DNA of 64,000 bases from Lysobacter sp. BMK333-48F3 (GCF_019733395.1 NZ_JAIHOO010000001.1:3968501-4032500), one strand, 5' to 3'; shown: positions 26,704 to 34,835, numbered from the stretch's first letter. Made by a program: numbers and translations. Notes: generated by a model not told the origin, from the sequence alone.

Positions 26704-27479
26704 GCCTGCACCAGGTCGAGATAGAAGCGGCGCCGCACCGGCGTCATGGCGAGGATGTCGCGCTCGCTCCAGGCGTAGTGGCGGGCCAGGACATGGACTT
26801 CGCTCAACAGGTCCTGGGCCCAATCGTCCAGCTCTTCCCACAGGTAGCCGGCGACGTCGAGCGCGGCTTGCCAGCGGTGCTGGCAAGCCGGGCAGGCGAT
26901 TGTCAGTTGCAGGTCCGCTTGCGGGTCGAGTTCGGCCATCGCCGCGATCAGCCGTTTGCGCAGCGTCGCCGGCAGGGTGTCGACCGCGACCGGCGCGTCG
27001 CCGTCGCGGGCGCTGAGCACGCAGCGTTGCAGCAACCGGGCGACGTTTTCTTCGGCGCTGCGCCGCGGATCCAGGTCGATCACGTCGTCGCTGCACGGCG
27101 GCCGGTACTCGATCCGATAGCGGCGATGCGCCAGCCAGGCCGGCTCCGGCGGCGTCGGCAGCCGGCTTGGCAGAGGGCAGAGCTCGTCGGCGCGGAAGCC
27201 GCTCTCCAGGCGTTCGCCGCAGGCCGGGCAGGCGGCGACCGTGCGCAGTTGGCCGCCGAACAAGCCCTGCTGCAACAACAACAGGCAGGCGTCGCGATCG
27301 CCGAGCGCGAGCCGGCTCCAGTAGCTGCGGTCGTACTGCGGCCAGACCGCCGCGAGCAGGTGCAGCGCGCGCTCGGCGGCCGACGCCGCGTGGGCGCACT
27401 CCCAGGCCCGCAGCAAGGCCTCGACCAGGCCCTCGGCGGGCGTCTGCGCTACGGCCGTCGGCGCGCCGTCGCAGCTCAT
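26700..27479 (-). CDS. T4 baseplate-like protein with two CxxC zinc ribbons
   Basis: This 259-residue protein fits the T4-type baseplate protein family (gp26/gp28-like) placed after tube genes in many eCIS. Motifs include AEGLVEALLRAWECAHAASA, ERALHLLAAVWP, two paired zinc ribbons (VAACPACGERLE near residue 85 and IACPACQHRWQ near residue 200) and the C-terminal LDDWAQDLLSEVHVLARHYAWSERDIL ... RRRFYLDL, which is the strongest family mark. It should act in assembly at the tube or baseplate. It overlaps the tube gene (27476-27479) and the proline-rich gene (26700-26703) by ATGA. Confidence 0.8.
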   Translation of the reverse strand: MSCDGAPTAVAQTPAEGLVEALLRAWECAHAASAAERALHLLAAVWPQYDRSYWSRLALGDRDACLLLLQQGLFGGQLRTVAACPACGERLESGFRADELCPLPSRLPTPPEPAWLAHRRYRIEYRPPCSDDVIDLDPRRSAEENVARLLQRCVLSARDGDAPVAVDTLPATLRKRLIAAMAELDPQADLQLTIACPACQHRWQAALDVAGYLWEELDDWAQDLLSEVHVLARHYAWSERDILAMTPVRRRFYLDLVQA

Positions 27480-28000
27480 GCCGGCTCCGTGAAGCTCGGT
27501 TCGGCCGGTTCGACCACGTCGACGTCGCGCTCCCAGCCCTCGTTCTCGAGCTTGATCCGTTGGATCGCCACCGCGTTGGCGTTGGAATCCAGGTCGGGCA
27601 GGGCCTGGAACTCGGATACCCAGCAGCGGTAGACGCGGTAGGCGATGGCGAGTTGGCCGGCTTCGTTGTAGACCTCGATGATCAGGTCCTTGCGGAAGTC
27701 CTTGAGCGCGGTTTCCGCGCCCAGGCCGGCGCCGAAGTTCCAGACCTTGTTGGCCCACTGCTCGAACTCTTTGTCGTGGGTCACGCCGCGCTCGAGGGTG
27801 ATGGCGTCGAACTCGGTGCGGCCAGGCGATTTGCGGCTGCTGCTGGGGTCGCCGCCTTCGCGGTGCTTGACCACTTCGGTGGTGCGCTTGAGCGCACTGA
27901 CCTTGCTGATGCCGGCGACGTATTTGTTGTCCCACTTGACCCGGAACTTGAAGTTCTTGTACGGGTCGAAGCGCTGCGCATTGACGGTGAACTGGGCCAT
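27476..28000 (-). CDS. Tail tube protein (T4 gp19/Afp1-like)
   Basis: This 174-residue protein is the inner-tube subunit. Family motifs are NFKFRVKWDNKYVAGISKVSAL near the N-terminus, EFDAITLERGVTHDKEFEQWAN in the middle and the C-terminal strand AIQRIKLENEGWERD. The order 'F.V.w....ag...vsGl....e...y.eGg' and 'i.lkrG.t.d..f..W' is the T4 gp19-like tube pattern. A strong AGGAG site lies 7 nt before the ATG. It is 30 bp after the sheath gene. Only one tube gene is visible, while Afp and PVC particles have two (Afp1 and Afp5). Confidence 0.93.
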   Translation of the reverse strand: MAQFTVNAQRFDPYKNFKFRVKWDNKYVAGISKVSALKRTTEVVKHREGGDPSSSRKSPGRTEFDAITLERGVTHDKEFEQWANKVWNFGAGLGAETALKDFRKDLIIEVYNEAGQLAIAYRVYRCWVSEFQALPDLDSNANAVAIQRIKLENEGWERDVDVVEPAEPSFTEPA

Positions 28001-28030
28001 GGGATGCTCCTGAGGCGTGGATGAGAAGAC

Positions 28031-29929
28031 TCAGACGTCGATCTGGCCGGCGATCTGCTGGATGCGCAGGACCACGAACTCGGCCGGTTTCAGCGGCGCG
28101 AAGCCGACCACGACGTTGACCACGCCGAGATTGATGTCGTTCTGGGTAGTGGTGTCCTTGTCGCAGCGGACGAAGTAGGCGTCGCGCGCGGAGCTGCCCT
28201 GGAACGCGCCCTGGCGGAACAGGTTGTTCATGAACGCGCCGACGTTGAGGCGGATCTGCGCCCACAGCGGTTCGTCGTTGGGCTCGAACACCACCCACTT
28301 CAGGCCGCGGAACAGGCTTTCCTCGATGAACAAGGCGGTGCGCCGCACCGGCGTGTACTTGTATTCGTCCGCGAGTTGGTCGGCGCCGCGCAAGGTGCGC
28401 GCGCCCCACACCACCCGGCCGCTGACCGGCATCGCGCGCAGGCAGTTGATGCCGAGCGGGTTGAGCTCGCCGTTCTCGGCATCGGTCAACGGCACCGACA
28501 GCTGGGGTACGCCGACCAGCGACGCATCCAGTCCGGCCGGCGCCTTCCACACGCCGCGCGCGGCATCGGTGCGGGCGAAGATGCCGGCGACCGCGCCGCA
28601 GGGAGCGAAGTTCTCCAGGCTGTTGTCGCGCAGCAGGTTGGGCTGGCGCAGGCGCGGGAAGAAGATCGCCGCGTTGCGGCTCTTCGGGTCGGCGACCGCG
28701 TCCAGCCCGGCGATCGCCGCTTCCTTGGTGTTCCAGGCGCTGGGCGGATCGATCAGGTGGAAGGCGCGGCGGCGCTCGCAATAGGCGGTCGCGGCCGAGA
28801 GCACGATCGGTTCGGCGTCGAAGTTGGCGCCGTCGTCGCTTTTGTACGGCGGGATGCACAGCAGGTTGAACAGGTCCGCCTGCTCCAGCGCGTACAGGCC
28901 CTTCTTCTGCTCCAGCCCCTGGTCGGGCAGGAAGTCCAGCGCGCGCAGGTGGCGGCCGTCGGAAGCGGCCTTGTCGGCTTCGGCGTACTTGGCAGCCAGG
29001 GCGTCGCGCTTGGCGTTCCAGGCGTCGCGCGCGGCGGCGATCTCCTGCTCGGAGGCGCCGGCCTTGATCTTGGCGTCGAGCGCGGCCTTGGCGGCAGCGA
29101 CTTCGTCTTCCGCGGCGGTGACCGCGTCGGTGCCGGCGCTGACCGACGGCGGCAGATCGCCCTGGACCCGGACCAGGGCCGATTCGGCCTGCAGCACGCG
29201 GTCGATGCGGCGTGGGCTCTCGACCACGGTGACATTGAGATAAGTTTCGCTGGCGCCGCCGGGGCGGGCGTCGCGCACGGTCAGATTGAACAGGTCCGAG
29301 GGCTGCACGCCGAAGGCCTGGGCCACTTCGGCGTTGGCCGAGGCCTCGGTCCGGCCGCGCAGCTTGCCGCCCCAGGCGCCTTCGTAGGCGGCCTCCAGTT
29401 GCAGTTCGCCGATCGTCAGCGGCGCGCGCGCCGGCACCACCGCGGCCTTGGCCGCCTTGTGCACCGACAGCGGCGTCGCGTTCGGCAGCAGCGAGGCGGC
29501 CTTGGCCGCCGCGGCGACCGCGGCGGCGGCGCTCTTCTCCGGTTCGTTGGCGTAGGTGTCGGCCTTGGTCTTGGCCTTGGCCGCCGCATCGGCGGCGTCG
29601 CTGCCGTCGGTGGCGTCGGCGACCGCGTTGGCCGCGGCCTCGGCTTCCGGGCTGGCGAAGCTGGAGCCGTACAGGCGCACGATGATCGCCTGGCTGCCGC
29701 CGTTGAGGAAGAAATCGCGCACCGCATAGCCGAGCTGGCTTTGCAGCCACAGCCCGCCGAAGCGCCGCTCGAAGTCGCCGAAGCCGTTGATCACCACGGC
29801 CCGGTCGACCGGCCCGCGCAGGGCGCGGCCGACGAAGGCGGTGATCGAGGTCGCGACCCCGGTGATGGTGCGGACGCCGCTGGGAATCTCCTCGACGTAG
29901 ACTCCCGGGTAGGTGAGCGCAGCTGGCAT
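28031..29929 (-). CDS. Tail sheath protein with Ala-rich insertion
   Basis: This 632-residue protein is the contractile sheath. The N-terminus ALTYPGVYVEEIPSGVRTITG and the C-terminal core (KWVVFEPNDEPLWAQIRLNVGAFMNNLFRQGAFQG ... YFVRCDKDTTTQNDINLG ... LKPAEFVVLRIQQIAGQ, in order) are unmistakable sheath signatures. The insertion at roughly residues 100-320 is unusual: two Ala/Lys/Asp-rich helical blocks (AADAAAKAKTKADTYANEPEK; EDEVAAAKAALDAKIKAG) around a beta part. I prefer the ATG at 29929 to the one at 29935, because the AAGGAG site sits 1 nt before the latter but 7 nt before the former, and the family starts at this point. It is the only sheath gene in the cluster. Confidence 0.93.
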   Translation of the reverse strand: MPAALTYPGVYVEEIPSGVRTITGVATSITAFVGRALRGPVDRAVVINGFGDFERRFGGLWLQSQLGYAVRDFFLNGGSQAIIVRLYGSSFASPEAEAAANAVADATDGSDAADAAAKAKTKADTYANEPEKSAAAAVAAAAKAASLLPNATPLSVHKAAKAAVVPARAPLTIGELQLEAAYEGAWGGKLRGRTEASANAEVAQAFGVQPSDLFNLTVRDARPGGASETYLNVTVVESPRRIDRVLQAESALVRVQGDLPPSVSAGTDAVTAAEDEVAAAKAALDAKIKAGASEQEIAAARDAWNAKRDALAAKYAEADKAASDGRHLRALDFLPDQGLEQKKGLYALEQADLFNLLCIPPYKSDDGANFDAEPIVLSAATAYCERRRAFHLIDPPSAWNTKEAAIAGLDAVADPKSRNAAIFFPRLRQPNLLRDNSLENFAPCGAVAGIFARTDAARGVWKAPAGLDASLVGVPQLSVPLTDAENGELNPLGINCLRAMPVSGRVVWGARTLRGADQLADEYKYTPVRRTALFIEESLFRGLKWVVFEPNDEPLWAQIRLNVGAFMNNLFRQGAFQGSSARDAYFVRCDKDTTTQNDINLGVVNVVVGFAPLKPAEFVVLRIQQIAGQIDV

Positions 29930-29956
29930 GACCATTCTCCTTGCTGGTTCGTGGAA

Positions 29957-30223
29957 TCAGGGGGCGGGCGGCGCCGATGCGCGGCCGAGCGAATACAAAG
30001 CGGTGCCGTCGGGCAGGCGGCGCAGTTGCAGGCTGCCGTCGGCCACCAACCGTTCCAGCGCGGCCTGGATGCGCGCTTGCGCGGTGACGTAGCGCTGCTG
30101 CGGCAGCCACCAACGGGCGATGCCGTCGAGCGTGTCGGCGGCATGGGGATGGGCGCCGATGTAGCCGAGCACCGCGGCCTGGATCTCGGCATCGCCGTCT
30201 TGCGAACGCTGCGGCGTGGTCAT
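29957..30223 (-). CDS. Small winged-helix-like protein, first gene of the eCIS operon
   Basis: This 88-residue protein reads as a small winged helix: helices AEIQAAVLGYIGAHP and TLDGIARWWLP, a third helix AQARIQAALERLVADGSL, then the wing QLRRLPDGTALYSLG. It is the first gene after the sigma-54 promoter at 30273-30288, with AGGGAG about 8 nt before the ATG. An in-frame ATG further upstream (30472) would start before the promoter, so I reject it. It could be a local regulator or an eCIS assembly factor; small wHTH-like proteins occur in eCIS clusters. Function is not known to me. Confidence 0.75.
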   Translation of the reverse strand: MTTPQRSQDGDAEIQAAVLGYIGAHPHAADTLDGIARWWLPQQRYVTAQARIQAALERLVADGSLQLRRLPDGTALYSLGRASAPPAP

Positions 30224-30272
30224 CTGTGCGGCTCCCTGCCTCGACCGGGTCGGCCCCGACGCAGATAAAGAA

Positions 30273-30288
30273 AGCAATCGCCGTGCCA
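30273..30288 (-). promoter_or_regulatory. Sigma-54 (-24/-12) promoter of the eCIS operon
   Basis: On the minus strand the sequence reads TGGCACG-GCGA-TTGCT, matching the sigma-54 consensus TGGCACG-N4-TTGC[A/T] with the invariant GG and GC in the right places. With GC at -13/-12 the start point would be near 30262, giving a ~39 nt leader to the ATG at 30223. A sigma-54 activator gene is directly upstream on the same strand. Confidence 0.85.
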
Positions 30289-30406
30289 ACCTCGCCGCGC
30301 CGGCGCGGGTCGTCCGGGTTCGGCCGCAAGTGGGTGAATCGATGGGGAATTGCGCCTGCGCCGCATTGGCGTCGCAGCGGCCGGCGATGCGCGCTGTGAC
30401 GCCGTG

Positions 30407-30437
30407 CGGGTGCGGACGCACCCGGTGGGTGGGTGCG
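30407..30437 (-). promoter_or_regulatory. Candidate upstream activating sequence for the sigma-54 activator
   Basis: An exact inverted repeat CGGGTGCG-GA-CGCACCCG (30407-30424) is followed by a third GGGTGCG half-site at 30431-30437. It is centred about 150 bp upstream of the inferred start point, the usual distance for enhancer sites of sigma-54 activators. It lacks a T-run, so it is a poor terminator. Binding is inference. Confidence 0.55.
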
Positions 30438-30587
30438 GTGCAGGCTAGTGGAGAGGAAAGAGCGGAGAACAACGAGTGCGGAGGAACGACTGCGGGAAGC
30501 AGGAGTAGCGTTAGGAGATATGAAGACAGACGGCGCGCTTGCGCGCGGCGCGAGCGGGGCGCTGGGGCGGGAGAACGGGCGAACCGC

Positions 30588-31619
30588 TCAGGCGGTGCGG
30601 GCGCGGTCGGCGTGCAGGCCGTGGCGCTTGAGCAGCTTGCCCAGGTGGCGGCGCTCGGTGCGGGAGATTTCCGCGGCGTGGCTGATGTTGCCGTTGGCTT
30701 GTTGCATCAGGCCGATCAGATAGCTGCGTTCGAAGGCCAGGATCGCGCGGCGCTTGGCGCCGGCGTAGCCGAGATCGCGGACGTCGTCGATGCCGGGCGC
30801 GGCCGGCGCGCTCGCGGCGGCGTCGTCGGCCGCCGCCGCGGCCAGCCCGAGTTCGTCGGCGCCGATCTGCGGCCGGTCCGAGCGCAGGCAGGCGCGCAGG
30901 ATCACGTTCTCCAGTTCGCGCACGTTGCCGGGCCAGGAATGCCGGGCCAGCGCCTGCAGGGCCTGCGCGCTCCATTCGCGCGGCGGCATGTCGTGTTCGC
31001 GCAGGGTCCGCTGCAACAGATGCCGGGCGAGCAGGACCAGGTCCTCGCCGCGCTCGCGCAACGGCGGCAGCGCTACATGCAGGGCGTCCAGGCGGTACAG
31101 CAGATCGCTGCGGAACCGGCCGGCCTCGACCGCCGCGGGCAGCGAGGCGTTGGTCGCGGCGACGATGCGCACGTCGGCCGAACGCAAGGGCCGTTCGCCG
31201 AGCGCGCGGAACTCGCCGTTCTGCAACAGGCGCAGCAGGATGGTCTGGGCGCGCGCCGACAGCGAGTCGATCTCGTCCAGGAACAAGGTGCCGCCGCGCG
31301 CGTACTCGACCAGGCCCGGCTCGCTGGTGCGCGCATCGGTGAAGGCGCCGCGGCGGTGGCCGAACAGTTCCGATTCCAGCAAGGCGTCGGGCAGGGCGCC
31401 GCAGTTGACCGGTACGAACGGCCCCAGGTGGCGCGCGCTGGCGTAATGGACCTCGCGCGCGGCCAGTTCCTTGCCGGTGCCGGTCTCGCCTTCGATCAGG
31501 ATCGGCGCGTTGCAGCCGGCGTAGCGACGCAGCAGACGCCGGATCGCCTGGATCGGCTCGGAGTCGCCGATCATCGGCGTATGCGGTCCTGCCGGCTTCG
31601 TCGCGGAAGTCCGTGGCAT
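30588..31619 (-). CDS. Sigma-54-dependent activator without receiver domain (PspF-like architecture)
   Basis: This 343-residue enhancer-binding protein has only a AAA+ sigma-54 interaction domain (from about residue 15) and a C-terminal Fis-type helix-turn-helix (LMQQANGNISHAAEISRTERRHL, residues ~310-332). Walker A is GETGTGKE (44-51), Walker B is GGTLFLDEID (109-118). The loop that contacts sigma-54 reads GAFTDA (91-96) where GAFTGA is the consensus. No receiver, GAF or PAS domain is present, so activity is probably set by a partner protein or by expression. It is the upstream neighbour of the eCIS operon on the same strand, and the promoter there is of sigma-54 type, so it is the likely activator. 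An AGGAAG site precedes the ATG. Confidence 0.9.
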   Translation of the reverse strand: MPRTSATKPAGPHTPMIGDSEPIQAIRRLLRRYAGCNAPILIEGETGTGKELAAREVHYASARHLGPFVPVNCGALPDALLESELFGHRRGAFTDARTSEPGLVEYARGGTLFLDEIDSLSARAQTILLRLLQNGEFRALGERPLRSADVRIVAATNASLPAAVEAGRFRSDLLYRLDALHVALPPLRERGEDLVLLARHLLQRTLREHDMPPREWSAQALQALARHSWPGNVRELENVILRACLRSDRPQIGADELGLAAAAADDAAASAPAAPGIDDVRDLGYAGAKRRAILAFERSYLIGLMQQANGNISHAAEISRTERRHLGKLLKRHGLHADRARTA

Positions 31620-32073
31620 GGGGACATCTTCCTTGTCGCAGGGTCAACGGCGCTGGCAGGCGGCGCCGAAGCGGGGGAGCGGACCGCGAGCGGTCACCTG
31701 CTAGCGAACGCGGGCGATGACGCGCGGCGGCCAAGCCGGGCATGTTGCGCCGGCGATACCACTGGGCCGCTGGGCCGTCGGGCCGCCGCGCTGCGGCGGA
31801 CGGCACGGGCGCTGTCCGGTCGCGCCCGCCGGCGACGTCGTTGCCAATGAGGCGCCGGCTGCCGGCGCGAGCCGCAACGGCGGCGCGTCGCAGCGACGGG
31901 ACGATGCGTAACGGCGTCGAAAATCGTCGAACTTGCGCTTGCAGGGAGTGCAGGCCGCGCTCACGCCGCCGCTGCGAACGGCAGCGGCGCAGGGGCGCGC
32001 GCGCTTGCGCGGGCGTGCGGCGGCCGCTAGCGTGGCGGCGGCCCGCGCTACGCGCTTTCGCCCGATCGCTCAC
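31620..32073. other. Intergenic region between divergent activator and glycosylasparaginase genes
   Basis: These 454 bp separate two divergently transcribed genes. Short open frames on both strands lack ribosome sites and family features. I see no clear promoter, operator or terminator. Confidence 0.5.
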
Positions 32074-33117
32074 ATGACCTCACGCCGCCGTTTCCTGCAA
32101 CAGTCCTTGCTTGCCGCCGCCGCGACCGCCTTGCCGGCTGCGTCGTCGGCGGCTGCGTCGATGTCGACGTCTTCGGATGGCCGCGCCGCGCCGGGCGACG
32201 GCGCGCGGGTGGTTTCGACCTGGGACTTCGGCGTCGGCGCCAACCAGGCCGCCTGGCCGGTGCTCGCGGCCGGCGGTTCCGCGCTCGATGCGGTCGAGGC
32301 CGGCGCGCGCTGGGCCGAGGCCGACCTGTGCAACAGCACCGTCGGGCGCTGCGGCAATCCCGACCGCGACGGCGTGCTGACCCTGGACGCCAGCATCATG
32401 GACGGCGACGGCCGCTGCGGCGCGGTCGCGGCGCTGGAAGACATCGCCCACCCGGTCAGCGTGGCGCGGCGGGTGATGGAGCGCACCCCGCACGTGCTGC
32501 TGGTCGGCGCCGGCGCGCAGCAGTTCGCGCTCGAGCAAGGCTTCCCGAAAGAAGCCCTGCTGACCGACAAGGCGCGCGCGGCCTGGAACGAATGGCGCAA
32601 GACGTCCAAGTACCAGCCGCTGATCAACGCCGAACGGCTGGACAACGCCAAGCCTGGCGACAAGAGCAATCACGATACCCTGGGCATCCTGGCCATCGAC
32701 CGCAGCGGCAAGCTGGCCGGCGCCTGCACCACCAGCGGCATGGCCTGGAAGCTGCGCGGCCGGGTCGGCGACAGCCCGATCGTCGGCGCCGGCCTTTACG
32801 TGGACAACGAAGTCGGCGCGGCCACCGCCTCCGGCGTCGGCGAGGAAATGCTGCGCAACGCCGCCAGCTTCCTGGTGGTCGAACTGATGCGCCAGGGCCG
32901 CAGCCCGGACGAGGCCTGCCGCGAGGCGATCGAGCGGGTGGTGCGCAAGCGCCCGCAGGCCAGCAAGACCCTGCAGGTCTGCTTCCTGGCGATCAACAAG
33001 CACGGCGAGGTCGGCGCGCACGCCTTGCACCGCGGTTTCGTCTACGCGGTCTGCGATGCGGGCAAGCGCGACGCGCTGCTGGACGCGCGCTCGGTCTACA
33101 CGACCGAGCAGACCTGA
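32074..33117 (+). CDS. N4-(beta-N-acetylglucosaminyl)-L-asparaginase with Tat-type signal
   Basis: This 347-residue Ntn-hydrolase splits the bond between GlcNAc and asparagine, the last step in taking apart N-linked glycoproteins. The N-terminus (MTSRRRFLQQSLLAAAATALPAASSA) looks like a Tat signal, so the enzyme is probably exported folded. The autocleavage site is NHDTLG: Thr202 would become the N-terminal nucleophile of the beta subunit after self-processing. Other family motifs are VGRCGNPDRDGVLTLDASIMDG, GDSPIVGAGLYVDNEVGAATASGVGEEMLR, cited as separate pieces in order. The ATG at 32074 gives the full signal; earlier in-frame starts add an unlikely Arg/Ala-rich leader. cutC follows after 7 bp, and glycosidase genes lie downstream, which supports glycan breakdown rather than general asparaginase activity. 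Confidence 0.92.
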   Translation: MTSRRRFLQQSLLAAAATALPAASSAAASMSTSSDGRAAPGDGARVVSTWDFGVGANQAAWPVLAAGGSALDAVEAGARWAEADLCNSTVGRCGNPDRDGVLTLDASIMDGDGRCGAVAALEDIAHPVSVARRVMERTPHVLLVGAGAQQFALEQGFPKEALLTDKARAAWNEWRKTSKYQPLINAERLDNAKPGDKSNHDTLGILAIDRSGKLAGACTTSGMAWKLRGRVGDSPIVGAGLYVDNEVGAATASGVGEEMLRNAASFLVVELMRQGRSPDEACREAIERVVRKRPQASKTLQVCFLAINKHGEVGAHALHRGFVYAVCDAGKRDALLDARSVYTTEQT

Positions 33118-33124
33118 GGCCGGC

Positions 33125-33853
33125 ATGAGCGCCAAGCTGCTAGAAATTTCGGCCAATTCGCTGGCCTCCGCGCTGGCCGCGCAGGCCGGCGGCGCCGACC
33201 GGGTCGAACTGTGCGAGAACCTCGGCGAGGGCGGCACCACGCCGTCCTACGGCGCGATCGCGATCGCGCGCGATCGCCTGCGGATTCCGCTGTACGTGCT
33301 GATCCGCCCGCGCGCCGGCGACTTTCTCTACTCGGCGGACGAGCGCGCGGCGATGCGCGCCGATGTCGAAGCCTGCGTGCGCTTGGGCTGCGACGGGGTG
33401 GTGATCGGCGCGCTCGACGCCGACGGCGAAGTCGATGCGCAGACGTGCGGGGAGCTGATCGCCGCCGCCGGCCCGCTCGGCGTCACCTTCCATCGCGCCT
33501 TCGACGCCGCGGCCGACCGGGGGCGAGCGCTGGAAGCGGCGATCGCGCTGGGTTGCGAGCGCATCCTGACTTCGGGCGGCGCCGCCGATGCGGTCGCCGG
33601 CGCCGAGCGCATCGCCGCGCTGGTCGCCCAGGCGGCCGGGCGCATCGCGCTGATGGCCGGGGCCGGACTCACCGCCGACAACATCGTCGCCACGGCGCAG
33701 CGTTGCGGCGTCGAACAGGTGCACGCCTCGGCCAAGGCGCCGCGGCGCTCGGCGATGCGCTATCGCAACGACGATCTGCCCGGCCTGTCGCCGGATTGGG
33801 TGCAGAGCGACGAAGCCCGGGTGCGGGCGCTGGTGCGGGCGCTGCGCGGGTAA
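33125..33853 (+). CDS. cutC: CutC family protein
   Basis: This 242-residue TIM-barrel protein belongs to the CutC family, originally linked to copper homeostasis, though the biochemical role is not settled. Motifs are LLEISANSLASALAAQAGGADRVELCENLGEGG, LIRPRAGDFLYS, GCDGVVIGALDADGEVD, GVTFHRAFD and ERILTSGGAADA, read in order, and a C-terminal VHASAKAPRRSAM. Length is typical. It starts 8 bp after the asparaginase stop, so the two are one transcription unit. The tight pairing with a glycosylasparaginase suggests that in this organism the protein may serve glycan use rather than copper; this is inference. Confidence 0.93.
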   Translation: MSAKLLEISANSLASALAAQAGGADRVELCENLGEGGTTPSYGAIAIARDRLRIPLYVLIRPRAGDFLYSADERAAMRADVEACVRLGCDGVVIGALDADGEVDAQTCGELIAAAGPLGVTFHRAFDAAADRGRALEAAIALGCERILTSGGAADAVAGAERIAALVAQAAGRIALMAGAGLTADNIVATAQRCGVEQVHASAKAPRRSAMRYRNDDLPGLSPDWVQSDEARVRALVRALRG

Positions 33854-33872
33854 ACGGCCGGAGCGTCGGACG

Positions 33873-34190
33873 ATGGGTTACGAATACAGGGCGATGCCCG
33901 ACGATCCCGCCGACTACCGGCGGCGGCGCGAGGCCCTGTTGCTGCAGGTCGAGTCCCTGCCGACCTTCGCCGGCCGCGGCGGACCCGATCAGGTTGGGCT
34001 GGACGACGCTCCGCAGCCGTTGCGCAACCGGCGCTGGGGCGATCCGGTGCAACTGTGGTTCGAGCCCGATCACGTGCACGTGCTCTGTGCCGGCGCCTTG
34101 AGCGAGGCCTTGCGCGTCGATTTGCGCGAGCTGTTGCGGATGATCGGCGGGCGTTACGTGGACGACGACGGCGAGCCGGCGGCGTTCTGA
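33873..34190 (+). CDS. Hypothetical protein, 105 aa
   Basis: I do not recognise this small acidic protein. It contains PADYRRRREALLLQVESLPTF near the N-terminus and RWGDPVQLWFEPDHVHVLCAG ... LRELLRMIGGRYVDDDG near the C-terminus, suggesting a compact alpha/beta fold. No signal peptide or membrane segment is present. It begins 20 bp after cutC on the same strand, so it may be part of that transcription unit, although the ribosome site is weak. Confidence 0.6.
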   Translation: MGYEYRAMPDDPADYRRRREALLLQVESLPTFAGRGGPDQVGLDDAPQPLRNRRWGDPVQLWFEPDHVHVLCAGALSEALRVDLRELLRMIGGRYVDDDGEPAAF

Positions 34191-34236
34191 GTCCGACCCG
34201 GGGCAGGGTGCGAGGACCGTTGCGACCGCCAACGGC

Positions 34237-34710
34237 TCAGGCCGGCGTCGCGAAAGGATCCGCCGCGCCCTCCCAGGTGCACAGGATCAACCAAGCGCCT
34301 TCGTCGCCGGCATCGGCGACGAAGGCGTCCCAGACCGCGCCCAGCGCCGGGCGCAGCGGCGCGTGGATATCGCGCGACAGGCGCCGCCAGCGCGGCGCTG
34401 CGCCGGCCAGCGCATCCAGGCGGGCGACGAACTCTTCGAACAGCGCACCGTTGAGCCAGGACTGGGTCGCCGCGCCGCGCATCGGCTTGAGCAGCCAGCG
34501 GCGCAGATCGTCCGGCGTCTGCGGCTGCGCCGGGGGCAGCGCGCAGTCGCGCGGGCTCAACCGCAACAGGGCGCAGACCTCGCCAAGCCGGTCGGGCGCC
34601 TGGGGGCGCAGATCCAGGCAGTGGAAACGGCTGCCGTCGTCCTTGCGCGCAGCGATCGCGTCCAGCAGCCGGCCGAGCTGGTCGGTCGGAGTAGGGCTCA
34701 GTGCGCTCAT
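34237..34710 (-). CDS. Hypothetical protein, 157 aa
   Basis: This soluble protein is not recognised. It is rich in Ala, Leu, Arg and Trp, with segments DQLGRLLDAIAARKDDGSRF, WLLKPMRGAATQSWLNGALFEEFVARLDAL and GDEGAWLILCTWEGAADPF that suggest a mostly helical fold. It is convergent with the 105-residue gene (46 bp gap) and divergent from the first TonB-dependent receptor. No link to glycan use can be argued from sequence. Confidence 0.6.
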   Translation of the reverse strand: MSALSPTPTDQLGRLLDAIAARKDDGSRFHCLDLRPQAPDRLGEVCALLRLSPRDCALPPAQPQTPDDLRRWLLKPMRGAATQSWLNGALFEEFVARLDALAGAAPRWRRLSRDIHAPLRPALGAVWDAFVADAGDEGAWLILCTWEGAADPFATPA

Positions 34711-34813
34711 CGTCGTGCCGGAGGCGAGGGCGGGATTTCATTGTCGACGATGCGGCCCGGTACGGACAGCGCAGGGGACGGATTCGCGCGAGTAAACGGT
34801 TACCGCTGGATGA

Positions 34814-34835
34814 CCGTGTGCCGGCCGGCACACGG
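34814..34835. repeat. Perfect 22 bp palindrome
   Basis: The segment from CCGTGTGCCGG to its exact reverse complement is fully self-complementary with no loop. It is upstream of the receptor operon. It could be a protein-binding site or a cruciform-prone element; no family is recognised. Confidence 0.6.

Larger units (their letters stand above)
30224..30587. other. Intergenic control region between the sigma-54 activator and the eCIS operon
   Basis: These 364 bp hold the eCIS promoter (30273-30288), the leader with the ribosome site of the first gene, a palindromic candidate enhancer (30407-30437) and no convincing gene. A purine-rich stretch on the plus strand (30440-30530) has no recognised role. 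Confidence 0.7.

Noticed and set aside
29930..29935. Sheath start at ATG 29935
   Set aside because: The AAGGAG site is too close to that ATG; the ATG at 29929 has correct spacing and the family N-terminus.
30407..30424. Palindrome as terminator of the activator gene
   Set aside because: It lacks a T-run on the minus strand and lies 160 bp past the gene end; position suits an enhancer better, although a terminator role is not fully excluded.
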